From DASXRU01 sp039933315 (GTDB lineage: Bacteria > Acidobacteriota > Blastocatellia > Pyrinomonadales > Pyrinomonadaceae): DNA of 6,733 nucleotides. The notes beneath the pieces were generated by a model that was given only the letters and a program-made list of their open reading frames with translations, was not told where the DNA came from and made no database searches. Shown in pieces: positions 1-5,457 of this stretch; within the stretch, counting starts at the first letter, position 1; the number at the start of each line of letters is the position of its first letter. Made by a program: the position numbers and the translations under genes. The stretch spans positions 1 to 6,733 of the forward strand of contig JBDTOI010000214.1 of the NCBI GenBank assembly GCA_039933315.1, in the 5' to 3' direction.

Positions 1-37
1 CAACCCTGGGCTGGAGGTCACAACCCCGTTGGGGTTG
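1..37. repeat. CAACCCC hairpin repeat, cut by the left edge
   Basis: A perfect 7-bp stem with a 3-nt loop (CAACCCCGTTGGGGTTG) lies at 21-37. A second CAACCC copy at 1-6 could pair with the same GGGTTG arm. The hairpin begins 9 nt past the stop codon of the lipoprotein gene, which reads leftward. No T-run follows it on the minus strand, so it is not a convincing intrinsic terminator. It looks like the end of a dispersed intergenic repeat continuing outside the window. Confidence 0.55.
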
Positions 38-46
38 CTTCACTAA

Positions 47-1228
47 CTACGGGACGCTCTCTGAGACGACTTCTGACGGTGCGCTGGTATTGCCGGCAGC
101 GTCGACGGCTGTCAGGTAGTAGTAATACTTCTTCCCAGTCTCAACGTTCTCGTCCTGGAAAGTAGTGCGCGTCAAAAGTGTCTTCGTCAGTTTTATCCAA
201 AGCTCCTTCGCCAGGTTCGGATCCGTTGTCCGGTAAATGTTGTATCCGGCCACATCGAGTTCCGGATTCGCCGGGAAAAAGAGTGAAAGCCGTCCGGGCG
301 CGGGAGCGATACTTATCGACGATGGGGGCGACGGTGGATAAATATCGAGCGGCGCCAGCTCAATGCTGTTTGAGTTCAAACTCTCCACCTGCGCGCCGCC
401 GGTCCCCAGCGAAACTGAACGAGCCACGTAGTTATAGCGCTCACCAAAAGCAAACGCCTTGTCCTGATACTGTGTGCCGGTAATAAGCGCCGTGTTGATT
501 GGCGTCTGACCAATCTCGGTTTGCGACGCACTGGTGCGGTAAAGATTATAGCCAAGCAAGTTGACTGGCGTAGAGCCGTCGATATTCGCCGCCGGCGGGT
601 TCCAGCTTATCGTGATCGCGTTTTCCGAAAGCTCTTTTCCGGTGGTGATGATGGTCGGGGGTTGAGCGATGCGGGCCGCAGGCTCGATCAGCAGAAAATT
701 GGAAAAGGCCGCGCGCTGTCCCGCTGCATTTACGTAACGAACCGCGTATCTCAAGCGCGTCGGCTGGCCTCCCAGCTCAAGCGTGTCGGTGTAGGTTAAC
801 TCGTCGCCCGCCTTCTGAATCTCGTCAAGGGTAACTGAGCCAATTAGCGTCGATCGTTCCCCAAATTCTTCCTCAGTGAGCGGCAAAGGCGCGGTCGGTT
901 TCTCAGCCAGACGATAAACATCTATCCGGCGAATGCTCTGCACACTACTGTCGCCGGCATTTCTTCTCAAGGCCGGCCAGCTCAGGATCACTTGATTGCC
1001 ACGCTGCGCCCCGGAAAGCAATTCGGTGCGCTGCGGTATGCGCTCCACCGGAGGCAACGGCGGCCGCCGCTTGCCGCATGCGACCAGAAGGCAGTAGGCA
1101 GAAAGCAGAAGGCAGAACGCGCTCACCACCTGGCGCCGGTGGACGCGCCCTAAACGATGTACACCGGCGCCTGCACACCTCTGTTCTTGCTGCCTACTTC
1201 CTTCTGCCTTCTGCCTTCTGGTTTTCAC
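47..1228 (-). CDS. Fibronectin type III-domain lipoprotein, signal peptide built from a heptamer repeat
   Basis: Predicted exported lipoprotein of 393 residues, gene not recognised by name. After the lipobox L48-V49-A50-C51 comes a proline-rich linker, then about three fibronectin type III-like units at roughly 65-183, 185-292 and 297-393. Each has the ILSW/ISWNPP-type first strand and a late Y-x-V/Y-x-L strand (LRYAVRYVN, YNYVARSV, YYYYLTAVDAAGN). Such proteins usually sit on a membrane facing the envelope or exterior and bind protein or glycan; no catalytic motif is visible. The start is GTG at 1228, whose bases overlap the hslU stop (GTGA), suggesting translational coupling and one hslVU-lipoprotein transcript. 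The other in-frame options, GTG at 1129 and 1126, would leave a hydrophobic core with almost no basic n-region. Residues 2-16 and 36-49 are encoded by the two arms of an inverted heptamer repeat. The coding call is strong, the exact start moderate and the function unknown. Confidence 0.85.
   Translation of the reverse strand: MKTRRQKAEGSRQQEQRCAGAGVHRLGRVHRRQVVSAFCLLLSAYCLLVACGKRRPPLPPVERIPQRTELLSGAQRGNQVILSWPALRRNAGDSSVQSIRRIDVYRLAEKPTAPLPLTEEEFGERSTLIGSVTLDEIQKAGDELTYTDTLELGGQPTRLRYAVRYVNAAGQRAAFSNFLLIEPAARIAQPPTIITTGKELSENAITISWNPPAANIDGSTPVNLLGYNLYRTSASQTEIGQTPINTALITGTQYQDKAFAFGERYNYVARSVSLGTGGAQVESLNSNSIELAPLDIYPPSPPSSISIAPAPGRLSLFFPANPELDVAGYNIYRTTDPNLAKELWIKLTKTLLTRTTFQDENVETGKKYYYYLTAVDAAGNTSAPSEVVSESVP
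1084..1221. repeat. Inverted heptamer array (GCAGAAG family) inside a coding region
   Basis: The left arm at 1084-1118 is five consecutive 7-nt units of consensus GCAGAAG. The right arm, read on the minus strand from 1221 to 1187, is five further units of the same consensus, and a decayed sixth may follow. Both arms begin with the same outer unit, CCAGAAG, so the element is a symmetrical foldback. The 68-nt centre holds a second perfect inverted repeat, GGCGCCGGTG at 1132-1141 against CACCGGCGCC at 1162-1171, with a 20-nt loop. The outer end lies 3 nt past the hslU stop codon. The whole element is translated as the first part of the lipoprotein. Confidence 0.9.
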
Positions 1229-2661
1229 AGAATATACCTGCTCAGATCCTGGTCCTTTACAGTTTCCGCGAGCATTTTATCGACGTACGCCGCGTCGATT
1301 GACTGATCCTTTGGTTCCAGATCAGGACCCTCGAAACTGATTTCGTCGAGCAGCTTCTCCATGATCGTGTGCAAACGTCGCGCGCCGATGTCCTCTGTCT
1401 GCTGGTTCACGCGCGCGGCAAAGTTGGCAATCGAATCGATGGCCTCGGCATTGAAGTTAAGATGCACGCCTTCAGTTTCCATCAGGGCTTTGTACTGCTT
1501 GATTAGAGCATTCTTCGGCTCAGTCAGAATTCGTTTGAAGTCTTCCACAGTCAGGGATTCCAGCTCGACGCGAATGGGGAAGCGGCCCTGCAACTCCGGA
1601 ATCAAATCTGAAGGCTTCGAAACATGGAAAGCGCCGGCGGCGATAAACAGAATGTGATCGGTCTTCACCATGCCGTAACGAGTATTAACCGTGGTGCCTT
1701 CGACTATGGGCAAAATGTCGCGCTGCACGCCTTCACGAGAGACGTCCGGCCCGTGGCCTGATTCGCGTCCGGCAATCTTATCGAGCTCGTCCAGGAAGAT
1801 GATGCCGGAGGATTCCACGCGCTCCAGCGCCGCGCGCGCCACCATGTCCATATCGATGAGGCGCTCTTCCTCTTCCTGCATCAAGTACTCCATCGCCTCG
1901 TCGATGCGCATCTTGCGACGTTTGGATCGGCCCTGAAACATACTGCCGAGCATATCCTTCATGTTTATGCCCATCTCTTCGACGCCCATGGGGCCGGCCA
2001 GCTCAATGGTAGGGAAATTCTTCTCGCGCACTTCGATTTCGACCAGGCGATTCTCCAGTTTGCCGGCGCGCAATTGGGTGCGGAGTTTCTCGCGCGTGCG
2101 GCTGAACTGATCGTCGTCGGTGAGTGTAACCGTACTTGCCGGATCCGGGGTGGCCACTTCCTCCGAATCGAAATCGAAGTAGCTTGAAGATGTGGCGGAC
2201 TTCGGCGGTGGCAGCAGCAGATCGAGAATGCGTTCTTCAACGTTCAGCTCAGCTTTATCAGCGATCTCTTCAATCTTTTCCTGCCGGGTCATCTCGACGG
2301 CGATCTCGGTCAGGTCGCGAATCATGCTCTCGACGTCGCGGCCCACGTATCCGACCTCGGTAAACTTTGAAGCCTCGATTTTCATGAACGGGGAGTTTGA
2401 CATACGGGCCAGCCGGCGGGCGATCTCCGTTTTGCCGACACCGGTGGAGCCGATCATGATGATGTTCTTGGGGATAACATCCGCCGCCAGGTCCGGTGCC
2501 AGCTTCTGCCGGCGGACGCGATTGCGCAGGGCTATGGCGACAGCACGCTTGGCCGCGCGCTGGCCGACTACGTGCTTGTCCAGCTCCGCCACGATCTGGC
2601 GCGGCGTCATGTCGTCCAGACGTACTTCCTCTTCAGTCTCGCCGGAAAGGTAAATAACCAT
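1225..2661 (-). CDS. hslU: ATP-dependent protease ATPase subunit HslU (ClpY)
   Basis: AAA+ unfoldase that forms a hexameric ring, unfolds substrates with ATP and feeds them into the HslV peptidase in the cytoplasm. Visible in order: the N-terminal TPRQIVAELDKHVVGQ block (19-34), Walker A GSTGVGKT (71-78), the pore loop GYVG (104-107), the charged I-domain (about 125-265), Walker B IIFLDELDKI (287-296), the sensor/arginine-finger block KPSDLIPELQGRFPIRVEL (349-367, R360), sensor 2 GARR (426-429), and the C-terminal DLSRYIL tail that docks into HslV. It has 478 residues against 443 in E. coli; the excess is an N-terminal extension and a longer I-domain. Start is ATG 2661; ATG 2610 (M18) would give the E. 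coli-like N-terminus, but I keep the longer form because similar extensions are familiar in acidobacterial HslU. Neither start has a clear Shine-Dalgarno. Walker A has Ser where Pro is usual, at a variable position. It lies 110 nt downstream of hslV. Confidence 0.97.
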   Translation of the reverse strand: MVIYLSGETEEEVRLDDMTPRQIVAELDKHVVGQRAAKRAVAIALRNRVRRQKLAPDLAADVIPKNIIMIGSTGVGKTEIARRLARMSNSPFMKIEASKFTEVGYVGRDVESMIRDLTEIAVEMTRQEKIEEIADKAELNVEERILDLLLPPPKSATSSSYFDFDSEEVATPDPASTVTLTDDDQFSRTREKLRTQLRAGKLENRLVEIEVREKNFPTIELAGPMGVEEMGINMKDMLGSMFQGRSKRRKMRIDEAMEYLMQEEEERLIDMDMVARAALERVESSGIIFLDELDKIAGRESGHGPDVSREGVQRDILPIVEGTTVNTRYGMVKTDHILFIAAGAFHVSKPSDLIPELQGRFPIRVELESLTVEDFKRILTEPKNALIKQYKALMETEGVHLNFNAEAIDSIANFAARVNQQTEDIGARRLHTIMEKLLDEISFEGPDLEPKDQSIDAAYVDKMLAETVKDQDLSRYIL

Positions 2662-2671
2662 AGTTTAGAAG

Positions 2672-2771
2672 GTGGCACAGACTTCAGTCTGTGATTCCGG
2701 TTTAGAGAGATACAAGCTTAGGTCCCACATGACTGTTGCTAAGGGGCATCACAGACTGAAGTCTGTGCCAC
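2672..2771. repeat. REP-like doublet (two inverted GTGG-headed hairpins) between hslV and hslU
   Basis: Two perfect 24-bp inverted arms lie at 2672-2695 and 2748-2771 with 52 nt between them. Each arm is itself a hairpin, CACAGACTTCAGTCTGTG (8-bp stem, 2-nt loop; 2676-2693 and 2750-2767), and each is preceded at its outer end by GTGG. A 5' GTAG/GTGG tetranucleotide followed by a short palindrome is the described architecture of REP sequences mobilised by RAYT (TnpA-REP) tyrosine transposases, and an inverted pair is a BIME. The element abuts the hslV stop codon with no spacer and ends 10 nt before the hslU start codon. No RAYT gene is in the window. Confidence 0.88.
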
Positions 2772-3320
2772 TCAGAGCTCTTCTACAATGATGTTGGTGT
2801 TGGTGTAGATACAGATCTCGCCGGCGATGCGCATCGCCTGCAGGGCAATCTCGCGCGCGGGCATCTGGGTATGTTCCATCAGGGCGCGCGCGGCTGCCAG
2901 CGCGTAAGAGCCTCCCGATCCAATCGCCAGCACGCCATCGTCCGGGGAGATCACATCGCCATTTCCGGACAGGAGAAAAGAACTCTTTTCGTCCGCGACT
3001 ACGAGCAAAGCTTCCAGGTGTCGCAGGATTTTGTCCGTGCGCCATTCCTTGCTCAATTCAATCGCGGCCCTTTCCAGATTGCCGTGATACTGCTCGATCT
3101 TTCCTTCAAATCTGGTTAGCAAAGAAAACGCGTCACCAGTGGCGCCGGCAAATCCCGCCAGGATCTTGTCGTTGTAAAGCCGGCGGACTTTTTTGGCGCT
3201 GGCCTTCATGACGGTTTCGCCAAGCGTAACCTGGCCGTCGCCCGCCAGGGCGACATGCCCGTCGCGGCGCACCAACAGCACTGTTGTGCTGCGGACCTCA
3301 GGAGATTTCTTGTTCGGCAT
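2772..3320 (-). CDS. hslV: ATP-dependent protease peptidase subunit HslV (ClpQ)
   Basis: Proteasome-beta-like N-terminal-nucleophile peptidase. It forms a double hexameric chamber in the cytoplasm that degrades proteins delivered by HslU. With ATG 3320 the product is 182 residues (176 in E. coli). It begins with an 11-residue propeptide ending in Ser, followed by the T12-T13 pair, so T12 would be the catalytic N-terminal threonine after processing. Family landmarks are AGDGQVTLG (26-34, including D28), KKVRRLYNDK (43-52, with K44 at the catalytic lysine position), AGFAGATGDAF (55-65), AIGSGGSYA (132-140) and the C-terminal ICIYTN (169-174). A TTG at 3326 also opens the frame, but it lies at or before the predicted transcription start, so the ATG is preferred. 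There is no Shine-Dalgarno. First gene of the hslV-hslU-lipoprotein cluster; heat-shock control is usual for the family but no specific operator is visible. Confidence 0.97.
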   Translation of the reverse strand: MPNKKSPEVRSTTVLLVRRDGHVALAGDGQVTLGETVMKASAKKVRRLYNDKILAGFAGATGDAFSLLTRFEGKIEQYHGNLERAAIELSKEWRTDKILRHLEALLVVADEKSSFLLSGNGDVISPDDGVLAIGSGGSYALAAARALMEHTQMPAREIALQAMRIAGEICIYTNTNIIVEEL

Positions 3321-3331
3321 GGGCAAGTAGG

Positions 3332-3361
3332 ACTATAGGAAGTCGCGCGAACGTTAGTCAA
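3332..3361 (-). promoter_or_regulatory. Sigma70-type promoter for hslV, giving a nearly leaderless transcript
   Basis: On the minus strand the -35 box TTGACT (3356-3361) matches consensus at 5 of 6 positions. It is followed by an 18-nt spacer and the -10 box TATAGT (3332-3337), also 5 of 6. The nearest purine starts are A3328 or G3324, so the mRNA would begin only 4-8 nt before the hslV ATG at 3320. That agrees with the absence of a Shine-Dalgarno sequence. Confidence 0.65.
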
Positions 3362-3373
3362 GCGGTGCTGCTG

Positions 3374-3474
3374 AAAGATCAGAGGTCAGAGGTCGGAAGT
3401 CAGAGATCAGAAGTCAGCTTCCGATCTCTAAGTTTTACTGACCTATGATCTCTGACCTCTGACCTCTGATCTCT
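3374..3474. repeat. Inverted heptamer array (AGAGGTC family) between divergent promoters
   Basis: The left arm at 3374-3415 is six consecutive 7-nt units of consensus AGAGGTC. The right arm at 3440-3474 is five units of the same consensus on the opposite strand. The spacer is 24 nt. The units vary at few positions (G/A at the fifth, occasional changes at the first and second). The design matches the GCAGAAG array at 1084-1221, but the sequence is unrelated. The element lies between the two predicted -35 boxes of the divergent genes and disrupts neither. One strand of this array carries TGA in its 21-nt reading cycle, so it could not be translated through on that strand. Confidence 0.9.
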
Positions 3475-3481
3475 TCCGCCG

Positions 3482-3509
3482 TTGACTGACAGCACAATTC
3501 ATATAGAGT
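3482..3509 (+). promoter_or_regulatory. Possible promoter of the amidotransferase-like gene
   Basis: TTGACT (3482-3487), identical to the -35 box on the opposite strand, is followed after 16 nt by TAGAGT (3504-3509), a 4-of-6 match to the -10 consensus. Transcription would then start near A3517, about 5 nt before the ATG at 3522, again almost leaderless. The -10 box is weak, so this is tentative. Confidence 0.35.
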
Positions 3510-3519
3510 TAAGCTTAAC
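3508..3519. promoter_or_regulatory. 12-bp perfect palindrome next to the start codon, possible operator
   Basis: GTTAAGCTTAAC is a perfect palindrome ending 2 nt before the ATG at 3522. It overlaps the predicted -10/+1 region, where a repressor dimer could block transcription. No regulator gene is nearby and a 12-mer palindrome can occur by chance. Confidence 0.3.
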
Positions 3520-3521
3520 CA

Positions 3522-4295
3522 ATGAAGAAGAAACGCCCGCTCATCGGAATCACAATGCGCATCGAGTCGCCGACCGATCGCTTCTACCTGGGACGCTTTT
3601 ACAGCGAAGCAGTAGAGGCAGCCGGCGGGATTCCTCTGCACATGAGCCTGATACCAAATGCCGATTACGTTAACGCCGTAATGGACCAGCTCGATGGCGT
3701 GTTATTGCCGGGAAGTGACTCGGACGTCGATCCGCAACGCTACGGGCGCGATCCGCACCAGCAACTGGGAACGGTGCAGCCAATAAAAGATGAGACTGAT
3801 TTACTGGTACTCGAGGAACTCGAGAGCCGGCGAATGCCTTTGTTCGCCATCTGTTTCGGCATGCAGATTCTAAACGTCTCGCGCGGCGGCACCTTAATCC
3901 AGGACATCGCCAGCGAAGTGCCCGGGGCAATCAAACACGAACAGGGCGCTCCGCGCGATCGACACTCGCATACCGTGCGTTTGTTGGAGGGCAGCATGGC
4001 GGCCCAACTGGCGGAGAACAGCAGCGCACCTGTGAATAGCCATCATCACCAGGCCATCGAAAATGTGGGGAGGGAACTGGTGGCCACGGCCTGGTCGCCC
4101 GACGGGCTGGTGGAGGCAGTGGAGGATCCGCGGGCTGATAGGTTTGTCATCGGAGTTCAATGGCACCCCGAGATCGGATGGCAACGCGACGACTTCGCAC
4201 AAGCTTTGTTTGAGCGCTTTGTGAGCGAGGCGACTACGTTCGGGAATTCTATTGGTGAAGAGCGGTCGAAGGGTGTGCCAGCGCTGGTTAGGTAG
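3522..4295 (+). CDS. Class I glutamine amidotransferase-like hydrolase (peptidase C26, gamma-glutamyl-GABA hydrolase type)
   Basis: Cytoplasmic hydrolase of the PuuD-like family, whose characterised members cleave gamma-glutamyl bonds, for example gamma-glutamyl-GABA to glutamate and GABA in putrescine degradation. The 257 residues show the whole fold: N-terminal RPLIGITMR (5-13), the substrate-side LLPGSDSDVDPQRYG segment (61-75), the nucleophile elbow FAICFGMQILN with C111 (108-118), GGTLIQDI (122-129), the conserved VNSHHHQAI (171-179), and GVQWHPE (211-217) supplying H215 and E217 of the Cys-His-Glu triad. The elbow has Phe after the catalytic Cys where Arg is common, a tolerated variant. 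The start is ATG 3522; there is no good Shine-Dalgarno and the predicted leader is very short. No polyamine or GABA genes accompany it, so the physiological substrate is open. The tail after about 235 is family-variable. Confidence 0.93.
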   Translation: MKKKRPLIGITMRIESPTDRFYLGRFYSEAVEAAGGIPLHMSLIPNADYVNAVMDQLDGVLLPGSDSDVDPQRYGRDPHQQLGTVQPIKDETDLLVLEELESRRMPLFAICFGMQILNVSRGGTLIQDIASEVPGAIKHEQGAPRDRHSHTVRLLEGSMAAQLAENSSAPVNSHHHQAIENVGRELVATAWSPDGLVEAVEDPRADRFVIGVQWHPEIGWQRDDFAQALFERFVSEATTFGNSIGEERSKGVPALVR

Positions 4296-4329
4296 CGCAG
4301 GCATCCGACTTGAGCATCATGTGAGTTGG

Positions 4330-4433
4330 GGTTTCACGCAGAGGCGCTAAGAAAGGAAAAGCGGAAGGCGCAAAGGGACTAGTGTTTTCTTTGCGCCTTC
4401 TGTCTTTCTTTTCTTGGCGCCCTGCGCGAAACC
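4330..4433. repeat. Long imperfect foldback in the gap before the dehydrogenase
   Basis: Arms at 4330-4375 (46 nt) and 4389-4433 (45 nt) are reverse complements with about six mismatches and one indel, around a 13-nt loop. The outer ends GGTTTC and inner ends GGCGCAAAG match exactly. As RNA this would fold into a very stable hairpin of about 45 bp. No T-run follows either arm, so it is not a classical intrinsic terminator, though it could protect the upstream mRNA 3' end. The flanks at 4296-4329 and 4434-4520 show no gene; the second contains only a weak promoter-like pair (TTGCTT 4481-4486, TATTCT 4503-4508). Confidence 0.85.
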
Positions 4434-4520
4434 TCAAGCCACCCAGGCAGGCCCCTTCCAGCCATCTTAGTCGCGCTGCTTTGCTTTACTTGACCGACGG
4501 TTTATTCTTTCTGGCTTAGT

Positions 4521-5327
4521 ATGCCCACAACGAATATGACTAGTGATTTTCCGGCAGCGATAGACAATTCTCTCGGTGTAAGAGGAAAGGTCGCTCTCGT
4601 AACGGGAGGTTCGCGGGGCATCGGCCGCGCGGCGGTTAATTGCTTTGCCAGACTGGGCGCTAACGTAGTGGTGAATTACGTTGGCAACGAGGGCGCAGCT
4701 GCCGAAACAGCTGAGGCTGCCGAGAGTGCCGGCGTGAAGGCCATAATCGGCCGAGCTGATGTTTCGCAATTGGACGAAGCCCAGCGGCTGGTCGATAAGA
4801 CCGTCGGAGAGTTCGGCCGGATTGATTTCCTGGTTTGCAACGCCGGTATATGGGAATCAGCGCCGGTGGAAGATATGACCGAAGAACTTTGGGACCGGAC
4901 GATCGATCTAAACCTGAAGGGCACGTGGGCTATGTGTCGCGCTGCGGTCCCGTATATGAAGAAGCAGGGGTTTGGCAGAATCGTCATTATTAGCTCAACC
5001 GCAGGCCAGCGCGGCGAGGCGGGCGTGTCGAACTATGCTGCCTCGAAGGGCGGTCAGATTTCGTTTACCAAGTCGCTGGCGGCTGAGCTGGCCTCGTCCG
5101 GCATTAATGTTAACTCCGTGGCGCCGGGCTGGGTCGATACAGACATGTGCGCCGATGTCTTCGCCAACAAGGACTACCGGAAAGCGATTGAGAAGACGAT
5201 TCCCCTGGGAAGAGTTGCGAGCGCGGAGGACATTGGCTGGCCGATTGTCTTTCTTTGCAGTGCATGGGCCAGAAACATTACGGGCGAGATTCTCAACGTA
5301 AACGGCGGCTCCGTGCTGTGCGGCTAA
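4521..5327 (+). CDS. Short-chain dehydrogenase/reductase, FabG-like (SDR)
   Basis: Cytoplasmic NAD(P)-dependent oxidoreductase of the classical SDR family, closest in style to 3-oxoacyl-ACP reductases and related glucose/alcohol dehydrogenases. The 268 residues contain the Rossmann motif TGGSRGIG (28-35), an acidic D80-V81 adenine contact, NAG (107-109), N131 in LNLKG, catalytic S159, Y172-x3-K176 in NYAASKGG, and PGWVDTDM (202-209). R32 in the glycine motif is compatible with NADPH preference. Start ATG 4521 gives a roughly 20-residue extension before the first strand; ATG 4536 (M6) is an alternative and neither has a Shine-Dalgarno. No fatty-acid synthesis genes (fabD, acpP, fabF) flank it, so this is unlikely to be the housekeeping fabG and the substrate cannot be named. 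The gene ends exactly where the 5328-5516 repeat begins. Confidence 0.93.
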   Translation: MPTTNMTSDFPAAIDNSLGVRGKVALVTGGSRGIGRAAVNCFARLGANVVVNYVGNEGAAAETAEAAESAGVKAIIGRADVSQLDEAQRLVDKTVGEFGRIDFLVCNAGIWESAPVEDMTEELWDRTIDLNLKGTWAMCRAAVPYMKKQGFGRIVIISSTAGQRGEAGVSNYAASKGGQISFTKSLAAELASSGINVNSVAPGWVDTDMCADVFANKDYRKAIEKTIPLGRVASAEDIGWPIVFLCSAWARNITGEILNVNGGSVLCG

Positions 5328-5385
5328 ATTTGGAGTGCGGCGACCTGTCGCCGCTTTCGCCCCCGGGGAGCAGCCCGCCAGTACT

Positions 5386-5414
5386 ACCGACGAAGGCGCT
5401 TTGCATCGGTTTTT
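5386..5414 (+). terminator. Possible intrinsic terminator after the dehydrogenase gene
   Basis: ACCGA (5386-5390) pairs with TCGGT (5406-5410). Inside this, CGAAG (5391-5395) pairs with CTTTG (5399-5403) around a 3-nt loop, with a 2-nt bulge between the two stem parts. A run of five Ts (5410-5414) follows, then an AT-rich stretch. The stem is modest and lies inside the repeat element, about 60 nt past the stop codon. Confidence 0.4.
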
Positions 5415-5437
5415 ATTTAATAATTTCAGATATTTTC

Positions 5438-5457
5438 AGATCTCAAATTTGAGATCT
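5438..5457. repeat. 20-bp perfect palindrome in the AT-rich core of the 5328-5516 element
   Basis: AGATCTCAAATTTGAGATCT is a perfect 20-bp palindrome. It can be read as back-to-back copies of a 7-nt unit (TCTCAAA / TTTGAGA), with a further similar unit TCTCAGA to the right. It may be a minimal third heptamer foldback nested in the larger element, or an operator-like site about 65 nt upstream of the namZ start. Confidence 0.6.

Noticed and set aside
21..37. Intrinsic terminator for the lipoprotein gene
   Set aside because: The stem is perfect, but the downstream minus-strand sequence is GC-rich with no T-run.
1078..1302. Plus-strand open frame starting with MRPEGSRQKAEG
   Set aside because: It is antisense to the lipoprotein start and the hslU end. 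It is open only because the GCAGAAG array has no stops on either strand. It is informative about the repeat but is not a gene.
2192..2653. Plus-strand open frame of 153 codons
   Set aside because: Antisense shadow of hslU, with a Ser/Arg-rich low-complexity translation and no motif.
3324..3326. TTG as an alternative hslV start two codons upstream
   Set aside because: It lies at or before the predicted transcription start. The ATG at 3320 already gives a plausible propeptide before the catalytic threonine.
3374..3474. CRISPR array
   Set aside because: The repeats are contiguous 7-nt units without unique spacers, the arms are inverted, and no cas genes are present.
3894..4304. Minus-strand open frame of 136 codons
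   Set aside because: Antisense to the amidotransferase-like gene, whose catalytic motifs are complete on the plus strand.
4330..4433. Intrinsic terminator for the amidotransferase-like gene
   Set aside because: The hairpin is strong, but no T-run follows either arm and its length and imperfect arms fit a repeat foldback better.
4467..4769. Minus-strand open frame of 100 codons across the dehydrogenase start
   Set aside because: It overlaps the conserved Rossmann motif region of the dehydrogenase in antisense and has no family resemblance.
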